A program made the position numbers and the translations under genes. From Cladocopium goreaui (Eukaryota; Sar; Dinophyceae; Suessiales; Symbiodiniaceae): 64,000 nucleotides of DNA. This document shows positions 13,601 to 23,330 of this stretch, in pieces. Below the pieces are notes generated by a model. It did not search any database, was not told the origin of the DNA, and saw nothing but the letters and a program-made list of their open reading frames with translations. The stretch's first letter is position 1, and the number at the start of each line of letters is the position of its first letter. The stretch lies in the NCBI GenBank assembly GCA_947184155.2, contig CAMXCT020006635.1, positions 258,501-322,500 of the forward strand, in the 5' to 3' direction.

Positions 13601-16600
13601 CGAGGTGGTATCTTGGAGACATAGGGATAACATAGGATAAACATGGGAACATATGGGGATGCAATGGGATGTCCAATTTTTTTAAAACTATTTATGTGGC
13701 GTCTCAACATAAGAAATGATATTCCCCAAAAAATACGCAGAATACGCCGAAAGCTTGGATCTATCATGATTTCTATCTATTTAAGGATTGGATTTATCAT
13801 GTCCCTGGGTATCATGTCAGATGTCCCCCCGGTCGCACATCCGGCTCCCCGGCTCCCCCTCCCTCGTAATTTGTGTCAAGGTGTGGCAGCAACAGCCTCC
13901 AAAACAATGACAATTTCTAACACTATTAAAGAAAAAAACGCCACTTTATCAACTAACAGTTCGGTCCTGACAATGACTTGCCCCAATTCTTAGCAATGGC
14001 AGGAACGGCCGCCTGGCCAGGCCAGCGATGTGCAATAGGAGATGGACAGCCTTCTGTCCAGCATAGTTCTTCCTAGCGCGCCATTGCGGGCGATGGCGAA
14101 AAGAGCGCTGTGGAGCATCTGGTATATATCCATTGGGGGGGCCAGGGGAGGCTGTATCATATGTATATATATATAATATGTAAATACAAATATAAATATA
14201 GATTTAAATATATGCCAATGAGTAAGAAGCAGGATTGAAACGAAAAATATTATAATGTGGTAAAGCCATGTGAAGCCAATGTCATAAAACAACCCCAAGT
14301 TTAGGTCTATTTATTACTGGTTGCCCACATTATAAACAATATCGGGCAGGAATTGACTTAGTTGGAACTTTTTGAAATTGTTTGATGTCCAGAATATATG
14401 GATATATATATATATGGAACCCTTATTCAAGCATCAACCTGGCTGAAAATAGTTGTTATAATACGGGGGCCATGTGGATAGTTGCAATTTATAATTAAAA
14501 TTGAAACAATTTACTTGTGTAGTTGGAAGCTGTTGGAGAAGGTAGCAACGTAGTTGCGAGTTGTTATGCCAAAGTCACTCAGGTTGGTAGTTGTTATACG
14601 AAACTTTATAATGTAACATCAAGAAAGTCGTTACAACGTCGTTGGACTCCGTTGGATGTTGTTAGAACAGTTACAAACGTACTGGGACGATGTAGCAGAA
14701 GTGACTAACGTAGTTGGAAGTTGTTAGGGTCAAGAACGCTGATAGCCCACCCCATCCCATGGAAGTTGTCAGAAATGGTTGTAACGTAGTTGGAAGTTGG
14801 AAGTTGTTAGGACAAAAAAAGGTTAGTTTTACGAGCACGGTTTTCGGTCCGCAGGCATAGATATCATTGTATATATTTATATATATTAGATATTAGATAT
14901 TAGATACTAGATATATATATATATGTACATATATATATATATATATATTAGATATTAGATAAAGATAATTATAATGCCACACGACACACACATTCATACA
15001 CACACATATGTATATATAATTACATACATATATATATATATATCATGTGTATATTAAGCATCCTCTAAAGATGGGGCTTGGGACCGCCACGTGCGGATTG
15101 TCTCCCCTTCAGCGGATCAGCGGATGTTCCCAAGGCGCGTAAGGACTGCTAGAGCACGTCGTTGTCCAGAATTGGAGGTTGACAAAGCTTTCAGCATACC
15201 TACGGGAAACATATGGAAAAATACTGGGTTTATGCCAGTTAAATGGGATGAACATGATGAAACATTATGGAAAACACTGGTTTCATGGGAAACAAAAATC
15301 ATGAATAATGATGGAACATGCTGGTTGAATGGGATGAACAAACAATCATTGAACCAGTGAACCGAGATTTTACTGAATGGCGGTGCCCGAGTTCAGAATC
15401 ATAGTATTTATTATGTTAGGTTAGATATACCAAGGCATAGCTGGGTATATGCAACAATTTGTGACGCGTTTTGGCTGTTTACCAGGTGTTTCAAGCCGAC
15501 CACGAACAATTCTCATTCCTGGTGTTCTTGCCTATTCAAATCTCTCTCCAGTGTTCACCACGAACGGTAGAAATGGCACAATCATAGCTACTAAACGTGC
15601 GCTACATAAACTGACAAGAGATTCTGCCAAGACCGAGTTGCTCTTGAGATTCTCAATTCGGCTCCTGGCGGAGGGATTGGTTTTTGAAAGGGAAAACATG
15701 ATGAATTCCTGCTTTTCAGGCAGGAGCACGATGATTCCTGTTGGAATCTGAAGTTTGCACTGGCCATGTACGGCCGCCGTGGCCACCAGCCACCAAGCGA
15801 AGATATGATCGCAGCCAAGACACCCTTTCACCCAAGGTGTTTGGAAGTTGGTTCTCACAATTTGCTTCCTTGGCGTCTATGTCAAGACAAAACTGTTTCA
15901 TGTTTCATGAGAAGAGATGAATTTGTCTCATTTGTATAATCTAGAAGTCTTCTGAGGCAAAATGGTGAGGGAGTTTCGAGGGTGTTGTTACATTTATATA
16001 CATTTATGTAGTCATTGTAGTTATCACAGGTGCGTGGATTCTCCCAACCTCCAAGTGTTTGGGTTCTACTAACCTCAACAGTGAAGGGATCAAACATCTG
16101 AGTCCAAAAACGGGGGATGCAAGAAAAAAACATCCACGTCCCTACAAAGATAAGCAATTTTAGAGACTTTTTGGCCTCCCACTTTTTGGGACATAGATGT
16201 GTCTTTTCATTTTTCGATTGAAACTTAACTGTAATTTATAACCATTGGAGCTGTCACCAGCAGAATGAACCTGTTCAATCAAAAACCCCTGTGAACACAT
16301 TACATAAATTTCAGCAGCAACAAAAAACACATTGAAAGAAAATCGTGACCACTCTTAAGCACCCTGCAAACAACTCATGTTTACAGTAGCTGATGACTGA
16401 CTTTTTGGATAGCTACAGTACCCCAATCCTAACCGTTCCCATGACACGTCAGGCCATTATAAACCGAAATTTATCACATTTATACAATTCCTATAATTGT
16501 TGCGTCTTACACCACGTGTTTTCCTGCTTAAAGCATCATGTATTCATCGTTAAGGCATCATTTATTCATGGTTAAAGCAACACTTTTCCTCCAGCTGCGA

Positions 16601-17640
16601 TACTGTTGCCGTCAGAGCACTGCACTTCCTCCGAGTCCCCATCTTCGATGAGGTAAGTGATCAAGGTCCTGCGATCAAAACTGGTGACGTTGCTATGTTT
16701 ATTGCTCCAAAAAAAAGGCAAACATAACTTTAATTTACTCAGTTGGTTTCTACTTATTTTTCCGTAATACCATCTTCTGGTGTCATACTCTTGGGCCACT
16801 TGTGGGTATTTATAACTCCGTAACTGGTATTTCATGCAGGAATCATGGATGGCTCAGTGTAAACTATGAATTCAACATATTGAAGTTTCATATCTGGGGT
16901 CACAGGCTGAGTTGATGGCTTGATCGCACGTCGAAAAAACATAAGGTGATTGAATCCTCCTCCCATAAACAAGTAAGGATGCAAAAAAAAAAACAAATAA
17001 ACCTTTTACATGAAACCACGCACCTCAGGCAACAAAGTAATACAAATTCAGGGGAAGGCTTTTGTGAAGTGCACATGGCGAGGTTCACAAAATCAGCTGT
17101 CTGGATCCCGATTCATGGGAGGTAAGGACACTCAGAAACTGAGAAAACTGTTCAAAATTATGCAGCATGTATGGCATGTTTATATATCCTTGGCGTTCTC
17201 ACATGCTGGAGATAGAACTGACAGAACCGTTTGCTCAGGCTGTTGCAAATGGCAAATGACGAACCAAATTCACCCAAGAGTCAATAACGTGATGTGCATG
17301 GATGGTATGTAGCTGATGGTTTCAATAACGAGAACCATTTTCGTCTTCCCAAACAGGAGCACAAATGTGAAACTGCGAGCATGTATGGCATGCGTAAAGA
17401 TGATGAAAACAATAGGCCACCTAACCTATGAGCATTTACAAGCCCAAGCCAGATTTGAAACGACGTCGGAAATAAGAACCATCATTTGTAGCACCTTGTA
17501 GCAATGCAGGTGTGAAATGGTCTCAGGTCATTTTCATCTGCCCATACCTTCAAATTCGTCAAGGGACAAGGTTTCATCGAAGTCGAAAGTCACTAACTTC
17601 ACCTTAGCCAGTGGGTGTCTGGATATTTCTGGCAGTGATC
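1383..17640 (-). CDS. HAD-like phosphatase domain plus ankyrin repeats, one widely split gene (inferred join)
   Basis: Minus-strand exons occur in the order expected for a haloacid-dehalogenase fold followed by ankyrin repeats. Supported exons are about 17548-17640 (motif I), 15130-15199 (motif II), 14013-14072, about 13460-13574, 8033-8097, 7362-7513, about 6990-7051 (motif IV), about 6375-6439, 5459-5584, about 5110-5229, 4490-4649, 3474-3600, 2147-2269 and 1383-1616 (stop). Phases agree at 15130/14072 (2/2), 14013/13574 (2/2), 8033/7513 (2/2), 7362/7051 (1/1) and 2147/1616 (0/0). Several joins need GC or GA donors, which dinoflagellates use. A HAD hydrolase would cleave a phosphate ester through the Asp of motif I; the substrate is unknown and ankyrin repeats usually mediate binding. 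The exons could belong to two genes; the long gaps (17.5-15.2 kb and 13.4-8.1 kb) are the weakest joins. Confidence 0.5.
2147..2269 (-). CDS. Ankyrin-type repeat exon
   Basis: Forty-one codons contain STLLVLGADCRAVNGDGCTA and ELLAQRAGQTLCQQILQ, a further ankyrin unit (LLxxGAD, DGxTAxxLA). The acceptor is AACTCCAAG and the donor CTGCAG|GTGATG. It is in phase 0, matching the terminal exon at 1616. Confidence 0.6.
2577..2803. mobile_element. MITE-like element, family C, copy 1
   Basis: About 227 bp is bounded by inverted termini CTACAGTAGATTGACAAAAC and, at the other end, TTTCGTCCATCTACGGT. A second copy in opposite orientation lies at 44986-45215, with matching interior blocks (CGCGCGTGTTACCAAAAGTG, CCCCAAAGTTCAATGTTA on the other strand). 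No ORF is present, so it would be a non-autonomous DNA element. Confidence 0.7.
3474..3600 (-). CDS. Ankyrin-type repeat exon
   Basis: Forty-two codons read GTLAKVKLLIEYGARLDLAD, then VGPMENTALHLAARAGAAAW. The motifs LLIEYGA and NTALHLAARAG are diagnostic of ankyrin repeats. The acceptor is TTTGTTGTAG and the donor is GAATG|GTGAAA. Its phase-1 exit does not fit the next recognised exon, so a small exon or another donor is missed. Confidence 0.65.
3680..3755 (+). repeat. (GTAT)n then (GGAT)n microsatellite
   Basis: A run of GTAT units changes abruptly to GGAT units. It lies in the intron upstream of the 3.5-kb ankyrin exon. Confidence 0.9.
4490..4649 (-). CDS. Ankyrin-type repeat exon
   Basis: The minus strand reads EIGCQPLHLACLACGSEVER followed by LLKEGAKDKAK. 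This carries the ankyrin helix signature xPLHLAxxxG...LLxxGA. The acceptor is AGTTTCCAG. The exit is either CCAAG|GTCGTT (phase 0, fitting the next exon) or CTGGAG|GTTGGG. Confidence 0.55.
5110..5229 (-). CDS. Exon, unrecognised segment
   Basis: The minus strand reads CLDELDRFRLLEPGLVYASE and continues VRHAAESRPLNAKDSLL, ending at TTG|GTGGGTGG. The start is either CCTAG|GTC or TCAAAG|CC. It is placed between the HAD and ankyrin parts. Confidence 0.45.
5459..5584 (-). CDS. Exon of the HAD-ankyrin gene or a terminal exon
   Basis: The minus strand reads MQLVFFGLQLQCARNKQKAV and continues FTNPLGKACYELNQERVNSA to a TAG. It starts right after a CCATGAG acceptor. A CAAGAGC|GTGTCAAC donor just before the stop would let it splice on to the 5.2-kb exon. 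No domain is recognised. Confidence 0.45.
   Translation of the reverse strand: MQLVFFGLQLQCARNKQKAVLFTNPLGKACYELNQERVNSA
6375..6439 (-). CDS. Probable HAD gene exon
   Basis: After a CTTCCAG acceptor the phase-1 frame reads TVKHVKLSYLHNVFPAHLWL before a stop. Downstream bases to about 6300 are open in another frame (ADGRMTVLPGVLTLSQVKV), so there may be two exons or a different frame here. Coding potential is clear; the exact exon is not. Confidence 0.35.
6990..7051 (-). CDS. Exon with HAD motif IV
   Basis: The minus strand reads PVPKVLVDDQRANFQHHS. A hydrophobic strand ending in DD (KVLVDD) is the HAD motif IV that binds the metal. The entry at GTCCCAAG|CG in phase 1 fits the 7362 donor. 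The 3' boundary is uncertain (GC-type donor near 6995, or AGG|GTCTAG). Confidence 0.55.
7362..7513 (-). CDS. HAD gene exon
   Basis: Fifty codons lie between a TATCTTCAG acceptor and a strong CCTG|GTGAGATG donor. The reading includes GKSSISATKDFGGLKMEGIV and CEWDPDDGVDRCLRSP. It enters in phase 2 and leaves in phase 1, agreeing with both neighbours. Confidence 0.55.
7861..7963. mobile_element. MITE/introner-like element, family A, copy 1
   Basis: The inverted ends read TACCTTCTGGTAAACTAATA at one side and the complement-type ATGTTAATTTACCAGAGAGT at the other, with an inner ACTATGGAAAATCGC block. It lies within the intron between 8033 and 7513. The ends carry CTG|GTAA and TTACCAG|AG, which are a donor and an acceptor. 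Confidence 0.7.
8033..8097 (-). CDS. HAD gene exon
   Basis: The minus strand reads EFLPQLTQNIDEWKDPGVPA, then F and a split Arg. The acceptor is ACAAAACAG. The exit (TTCAG|GAAGCT) is a GA-type donor in phase 2, matching the 7513 exon. A plus-strand reading of the same bases is also open, so the strand rests on phase agreement and on its place between other minus exons. Confidence 0.45.
9018..9106. repeat. GC-rich hairpin with alternating CG arms
   Basis: GGGTCCTGGGCGCGCCGCGC and its complement flank a spacer of about 33 bp. The arms contain (CG)n stretches, unlike the AT-rich surroundings, and could adopt cruciform or Z-DNA. It sits just outside the left palindrome arm. Confidence 0.75.
9098..10352 (+). 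repeat. Left arm of the giant palindrome with 93-bp tandem units
   Basis: The arm opens with CCCAGGACCCCATTCACCCT, carries nine 93-bp tandem units starting CTCTATAAAGTGGCCAGTCC (9144 to about 9890), then about 400 bp of unique sequence. Each unit is itself an inverted repeat (TATAAAGTGGCCAGTCCA facing its complement). Long ORFs here are repeat translations, because 93 is a multiple of three. Confidence 0.9.
10568..11448 (-). repeat. Right arm of the giant palindrome
   Basis: This is the reverse complement of the left arm. About 390 bp of unique sequence (10568-10960) is near-identical, followed by five 93-bp units instead of nine and the same outer flank ending TCCTGGGCA. The loop between the arms is about 215 bp. 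The arms differ by about four units, so the arrays have changed in copy number after the inversion or have been contracted by it. One unit carries a T inside the G run (GTTTGGGGAGG), a minor divergence. Confidence 0.9.
13460..13574 (-). CDS. HAD gene exon
   Basis: The minus strand reads YFDAIWALPSGGLYRCQDEW and continues YEMPTPHLGDVLGIRH. The acceptor is CCCGCAAG at 13576-13575, entered in phase 2 so that the preceding LA is followed by R-YFDAIW. The 3' edge is uncertain (GAT|GTGCTG or slightly beyond). The sequence is strongly protein-like on this strand only. Confidence 0.5.
14013..14072 (-). CDS. HAD gene exon after motif II
   Basis: Sixty bases read KNYAGQKAVHLLLHIAGLA on the minus strand. 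This continues naturally from the motif II strand as the following helix of a HAD fold. The acceptor is GCGCTAG and the donor is of GC type (GGCCAG|GCGGCC). The entry and exit phases (2 and 2) fit both neighbours. Confidence 0.5.
14519..14815 (+). repeat. Degenerate minisatellite GTAGTTGGAAGTTGTTAG
   Basis: Imperfect copies of AACGTAGTTGGAAGTTGTTA recur at about 14519, 14600, 14650, 14705 and 14785 with 30-70 bp between them. No convincing gene is present. Confidence 0.6.
14870..15050. repeat. TATA/TTAGATA microsatellite
   Basis: Blocks of TTAGATATTAGATA and long TA runs lie in the stretch between the 15.2-kb and 14.0-kb exons. No other feature is seen here. Confidence 0.85.
15130..15199 (-). 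CDS. Exon with HAD motif II
   Basis: The minus-strand reading gives MLKALSTSNSGQRRALAVLT followed by RL. The hydrophobic strand ending in Thr (ALAVLT) fits HAD motif II. The acceptor is TTTCCCGTAG at 15201-15200. The donor proposed is a GA type (CTTGG|GAACAT) in phase 2, which matches the next exon at 14072. A canonical donor is not available before an in-frame stop. Confidence 0.5.
15720..17370 (+). CDS. Unrecognised plus-strand gene, five exons modelled
   Basis: Exons 15720-15836, 16595-16652, 17052-17121, 17239-17304 and a short terminal 17357-17370 have good acceptors (a pyrimidine run before TTTTCAG, TTTTCCTCCAG, TTTGCTCAG, CTTCCCAAACAG) and strong donors (GAG|GTAAGTGA, GAG|GTAAGG, ATG|GTATGT). 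Phases agree at every join (2/2, 0/0, 1/1, 1/1). Visible stretches include NLKFALAMYGRRGHQPPSED, VRALHFLRVPIFDE and GKAFVKCTWRGSQNQ. It ends in GAQM-stop. The 5' part is missing from the model; a coding-like block at 15.60-15.70 kb may hold an upstream exon. I do not recognise a family. It lies on the strand opposite the HAD exons at 17.6 and 15.2 kb, so it may be nested in an intron. Confidence 0.55.
17548..17640 (-). CDS. Exon with HAD motif I
   Basis: Read on the minus strand the exon gives LVTFDFDETLSLDEFEG. This matches the HAD signature hhhhDxDx[T/V], with DFDET carrying the nucleophile Asp and the acid/base Asp. The exon ends at GAAG|GTATGG (17548). Its 5' edge is uncertain, because a stop lies just upstream at about 17645 and the nearest AG is at about 17635. 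A plus-strand ORF covers the same bases but shows no recognisable motif. The chance of this motif arising randomly is low, so I am confident of the strand and less so of the gene it joins. Confidence 0.65.
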
Positions 17641-17799
17641 AGGCATTGAAGTGCACATGCACTTCCCTGAAAGGCTCAAGTCACACAAATATCACAATTG
17701 GGGTACCAAGGGTGCCACAAAATGGTTTCTGTTCAAAATTGATGTATCCTTGGAAAAAAACTAAACATTGTGAATGAATACCATTCCCTCTCTGTGTGT

Positions 17800-19240
17800 T
17801 CTACTTACTCTTGCACGTGCACTTACATTTATACTTCTGCATACTTCTGATTAAATTATAGTGTATATTTACACACACAAAAAGTATCACACAATTACCG
17901 AGGCCTGTGCATATGACATCTCAAACGATAAAAGCACAGGAAAATCAAATGAATAAATAGCCAAGTACTAAGTACAGCATATGCGATTGGCAACTTATTA
18001 TTATATATAAAAACAAATAGCTATATACAAACATATATTTCTCCCTCTCCATCACCATCTATATATATATATACATATGTTTATGTATATATATATATAC
18101 GATATGTTGTACAGAAAATTTTAAGATACTGTAATATAGCAAAGTATATGATAACATAATTAATACAATACAGTACAATATAACTTAATATAATATATTA
18201 TAATAAAATAAAATATAATAATATATATATATATATATATACATGTATACATATGCAGGGATCACCACCCCCCCGAGCCAGATGGTTCCCCCATCCCTGT
18301 GGCGTGGGGGCGAAGGGTTTCTCAGCAACAATCCTACATGGGCAGTGTTAGTGCAGCTGTAAGCGGTTGATGTCCAGTTTATAGGGATTATATATAGAGA
18401 GAGAGAGAGCATTTAGGGAGTTTACGGGGGGTATATACGTATACAGGAACTGGGCACCCTATGCAATGAGTCGTATATAGGTATGTACACTATGACACAT
18501 GTGCAGGTGATATATTTAGTGCGCAAGTAGGATACAGGCAGTGATGAAGAAGCGTATATACTACACAAAGGTGTATAATGTTAGTTAGGCATTTATATTT
18601 ATCTGGTAAATACAAAACTTCTATGTATGTAAATGTATATATAAACACAACTATGCATGTATCTCTCTATATATATGCATGTATTTTATGTATGTATGTA
18701 TTATATGTATCGTTTAACACATACTCCATGCAAGCATATAATGTGTATATATATATATATATGCATTGTATAGGTATGCATGGGCACACTTTGAGCAAAT
18801 AAACTAAAGCTAGCACATATGTAGCATAAAGACAAACAATGGCAAACCATGTGTGAGGTACGCTATAGGCAGTATTTAGTACATATATATATATATATTG
18901 TTTGCAAAGCAATAATAAACCAACCCAAATCACCATACATAGGTGGTGCGTCTATGTTTACCATTCCCACATGGGTGGTTGATGACATTATTTTACCCTC
19001 ATTATATATATATATATATATACGTATTAATGTCAACCCTGGATTAATAAACCCCAAACGGCTGTTTAAGTGGGGTGGTACCATTTAAGCATCAGAATTA
19101 TGATAACTATGACATACTATGACTATTTGGGAAGTACCCTATATATATATATATATATTATATATATATAGTTAATAAACTATAGTCATAGTTATCATAA
19201 TTCATATATATATAAACCATAGTACCATAGTTTTATAAAC
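17800..19240. other. TA-rich non-coding tract
   Basis: Mostly (TA)n, TATG and AT-rich sequence. The only GC-richer part is near 18265-18370 and shows no confident exon. All ORFs are Tyr/Ile microsatellite translations. A dispersed repeat (19027-19084) is annotated separately. Confidence 0.7.
19027..19084 (+). repeat. Dispersed repeat E, copy 1
   Basis: TTAATGTCAACCCTGGATTA and AATAAACCCCAAACGGC recur in inverted orientation at 27417-27478. Each copy is about 60 bp and non-coding. Confidence 0.6.
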
Positions 19241-19434
19241 TAAAATAAACTATGGTTTACACATGGCTCTTCTCTTTCGCCAAGCCGCCGGGTAGGCCTC
19301 GTCGAGCCGCGCGAAGGTTCGCTCCAGGCATTGACAGCGAAAGGCCGCGCGGGAACTGCTGCGCGCGCGGGGCGAGCTCAGTGGGGATGCCATGGGGGCG
19401 CCTGGAAAACGATGCCATGGATGCCATGGTTTAA

Positions 19435-21000
19435 CCATCAGAGATGTTTTACCATGAAAAATGGGTGGTTTACCATGAACAATTTGTGTTTTACCATGAA
19501 CAATATGTGTTTTACCATGAAAAAAATGTGGTTTACCATGAAAAATGTGTGTTTTACCATGAAAAATTGGTGTTTTACCATGAACAATTTGTGTTTTACA
19601 ATGAAAAAATTGTGTTTTACCATGAACAATTTGTGTTTTACCATGAAAAATGTGTGTTTTACCATGAACCATTTGTGTTTTACCATGAAAAAAATGTGTT
19701 TTACCATGAAAAATTTGTGTTTTACCATGAACAATGTGTGTTTTACCATGAACAATGAATGTTTTACCATGAACAATTTGTGTTTTACCATGAAAAAAAT
19801 GTGTTTTACCATGAAAAATTTGTGTTTTACCATGAACAATTTGTGTTTTACCATGAAAAAATTGTGTTTTACCATGAAAAAATTGTGTTTTACCATGAAC
19901 AGTTTGTGTTTTACCATGAACAATTTGTGTTTTACCATGAAAAATGTGTGTTTTACCATGAACAATTACCATGAACAATTTGTGTTTTACCATTTTACCA
20001 TGAACAATTTGTGTTTTACCATGAACAATATGTGTTTTACCATGAAAAACCATGAACCATGTTTTACCATGAACAATTTGTGTTTTACCATGAACAATGT
20101 GAAAACCATGAAAAATGTGTGTTTTACCATGAACCATTGTTTTTTACCAATTTGTGTTGTGTTTGACCAAAAAAATGTGTGAAACCATGAACAATGTGTG
20201 TTTTACCATGACCAATGAATGTTTTACCATGACAATTTGTGTTTTACCATGAGCAATTTTTTTTACCATGAATTTGTGTGTGAAATGTTTTACCATGAAA
20301 AACCATGACCATGAAAATTACCATGAACCACCATGTGTTTTACCATGAACAATTTGTGTTTTACCATGAACAATTGTGTTTTACCATGAACAAAATGTGT
20401 TTTACCATGAAAAAATTGTGTTTTACCATGAACCATTTGTGTTTTACCATGAAAAAATTGTGTTTTACGTTGTTACCATGAACAGTTTGTGAACAATTTG
20501 TGTTTTACCATGAAAAATTTGTGTTTTACCATGATTGTGTTTTACCATGTTTGTTTTACCATGAACAATTTGTGTTTTACCATGAACAATTTGTGTTTTA
20601 CCATGAAAAATGTGTGTTTTACCATGAACCATTTGTGTTTTACCATGAACAATTTGTGCTTTACCATGAAAAATTTGTGTTTTACCATGAGCAATGTGTG
20701 TTTTACCATGAAAAATGAATGTTTTACCATGAACAATTTGTGTTTTACCATGAACAATTTGTGTTTTACCATGAGCAATTTGTGTTTTACCATGAAAAAT
20801 GTGTGTTTACATGAAAAATGTGTGTTTTACCATGAAAAATTGGTGTTTTACCATGAAAAAATTGCGTTTTACCATGAAATTTTGGTGTTTTACCATGAAA
20901 AATGGGTGTTTTACCATGAAAAATTGGCGTTTTACCATGAAAATTTGGTGTTTTACCATGAAAAATGAATGTTTTGCCATGAAAATGTGTGTTTTACCCT
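19435..21000 (+). repeat. 21-bp minisatellite array TTTTACCATGAAnAATTTGTG
   Basis: About 65-70 copies of a unit based on TTTTACCATGAACAATTTGT span 1.55 kb. Variants alternate AACAA, AAAAA and AACCA, and a scrambled, partly deleted zone lies at about 19960-20480. Since 21 is a multiple of three and most units lack stops, several frames stay open on both strands (up to 295 codons). I treat these as repeat translations and not genes. Confidence 0.9.
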
Positions 21001-23330
21001 GAAAATGGTTGGTTTGAGGAGCAATGGATGGGTGATTTTGGTTTGGGATCATGGGAATCTGGATGAACACTGCGGCGTATTTATGGTGTTTGAAGAATGA
21101 ACAAGGGTGGCTTAACGAGCGATAATTAGGGATTCAAGTAAAAAAATGTTTGGATGTTATTTGGTATTGATATACCATGGAGATATATGATGATTCAGTG
21201 ATGATATATGGTTGTATACATTTATATGAGCAAATTAGTCTGATTCTTGGGTGTGTTTGAAACTGGGGTATACCCTCCGAAAATGCAAGTTAATGGGGAA
21301 ACATGATAAATCCAATGGCATTGGGGGGTGCCCATGCTCAAACAAACCCATCTTTGCGTGCTTTCTTGATTCTTAAAGTCTTATTATTGGGATATTTTCT
21401 TTTTGGGGAAAACTTGTATGTATATGATATTTGCATTGCGAACACACTCGATATTTGTGCATTTTGGAATATGTTGCGACATGTTGCGACCTTTTTCCAT
21501 GGGCCTTACTTGAATATGCACGGGCTACACGGTGAGACGACAAACCTTCCCAAACACTAGACACCAAATGTAAGTAATTATATACTTTACTCATAAAATA
21601 ACATTTCAATAAGATGCCAATCTCTGTGACATCTTTCACAAATCCATTCTCTGGACCTCATCTGTCGATCTTTCAGCTTCAGCCGTCCCACTCCGCTCCA
21701 CCACTCGCACTGTCCTGCGCTTGGACGACATGGCTCCCAAGCGGCTGGGTCATCGGCGTCATGACTGCATAAATCAAAAGCATGTGGTGAAGCTTTTGAT
21801 AGGTCGGTTCCTTAACTTCTCCAGATTGTTTATTCTGCACATTCTTTCATAAATTTGCTAAAAGATCAGCCGGATCAGCATTCCAGGAAGTGACTCGTAA
21901 AAGCACAAACCAATGGCCACTAGGAGGCGGTCAAACGCGTGGGCTGTCAGGCATGCTGTCTAAAATGTCTCAAAATGTGGATGTATAACCCAGAGACCCC
22001 CCCAGTGTTTTAATTCGACCCGGGCAAATATGCATGTGTATCCTACATGATTGCATATGTAATATATTCACCACAAAGCCATGCTTCTTGAAGAGCTTCT
22101 GAGCCTGAAATTCTGCGTGAACACTTGCACTGCCATCATATGGGTAGTGGCTCTGGTTGTGATCAATCCAGTTGGGATTTCAAATGCTTTGGCTCCATGG
22201 TCATTTCCTGGAAGAACTGCCAAATTTCGTAGCTGAAACAGCCTGCTGGATTTACATAGACATAGTGTTTCACCCAAACATAGACATCAATTCATCACTA
22301 CCTAGGATTTGTCATGATTTTACTTTTCAACTTTTTGGCGGTTGCTTTTCATCAGTTGTTGCCATGCCCAACACGTGTTGCATCTTTTGTTCAACACCCC
22401 GTCTGCCTTCAGGGTTTCCAGCTGGCTTAGCCAGCTGGGTGAAACTGCCTTTGGACCCTCAAAAATGACGCCAAAAAACAAACGTCTAAGGCCATTTCTG
22501 AGCCGCCAAGGTTTACCACTCGCAGGACGGCAGTTATCAGTTATATTCAGTTATTATGTGCATTCCAAAAAAGGTAGTGGGAGAAGTTTGGTGAAATCGA
22601 AGGAGGTTCTAACATGTAGTGTTTGAGCAGTAGTGCGCGTAATTCGTCCGTGTTTTTGAGGGGTGCCCAAAACATATTATATGTGTTTGTTGCGGCTGAC
22701 ATCCCCAAAGCCTCAACCCGTCCAATTTTGGTGTCTACTCTTGAGCTACCCAGACTCCTGCAGTATCTGAGAGGTATGATGAGGTATGCATGTTTGATCA
22801 TTTCTGAACAATCTCTTGCTTCCTGCGGCTCCCAGGGGCCCCTCTGCCCCAAATTGATTCAATGTATGGGTGAACATCAAAAAAAATTGTGAATGGATGT
22901 AAATGGATGTCCATCCCCCTAAACGTAGTATTTCATAGGTTTTGACCCAACTCACAAACAAGAAAGCCCTATTCCTTGGGGTTATTGACCAACATTACAG
23001 CACCCTTCTCGAATGGGTTACGCATGCAAAGTCTGAGGGCGGTTCCTTGGGGCTGTCTGCCGCTTTGGGCGAGCGGGTGGCGAGATCCGATTTTCAGAGA
23101 TCACAAGGCTCCAAGGCTCGGAGGGAGCCACAGCTAGCGTCCATGGATTAAACACATCATTTATATATATATATGATATATGTATGTCACATGTATCGGT
23201 ATGTCTGTATATAAATGAAAGTAAATACATATTTATATATCTGATATATATATATACACATATTTAAATATATATATATATATACATATGTATGTGTGTG
23301 TGAACATATACACATATCATGTCCTATCTG
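21000..23330. other. Gene-poor stretch
   Basis: Moderately AT-rich single-copy DNA. GC-richer islands near 21660-21790 and 23030-23150 are protein-like in more than one frame, but neither strand gives paired splice sites that I could phase. TA microsatellites occupy 23160-23310. Confidence 0.5.

Noticed and set aside
19250..20182. 295- and 283-codon ORFs on opposite strands
   Set aside because: Both arise from the stop-free 21-bp minisatellite; there is no unique domain.
19435..21000. CRISPR array
   Set aside because: The repeats are contiguous 21-bp units without unique spacers, in a eukaryotic context.
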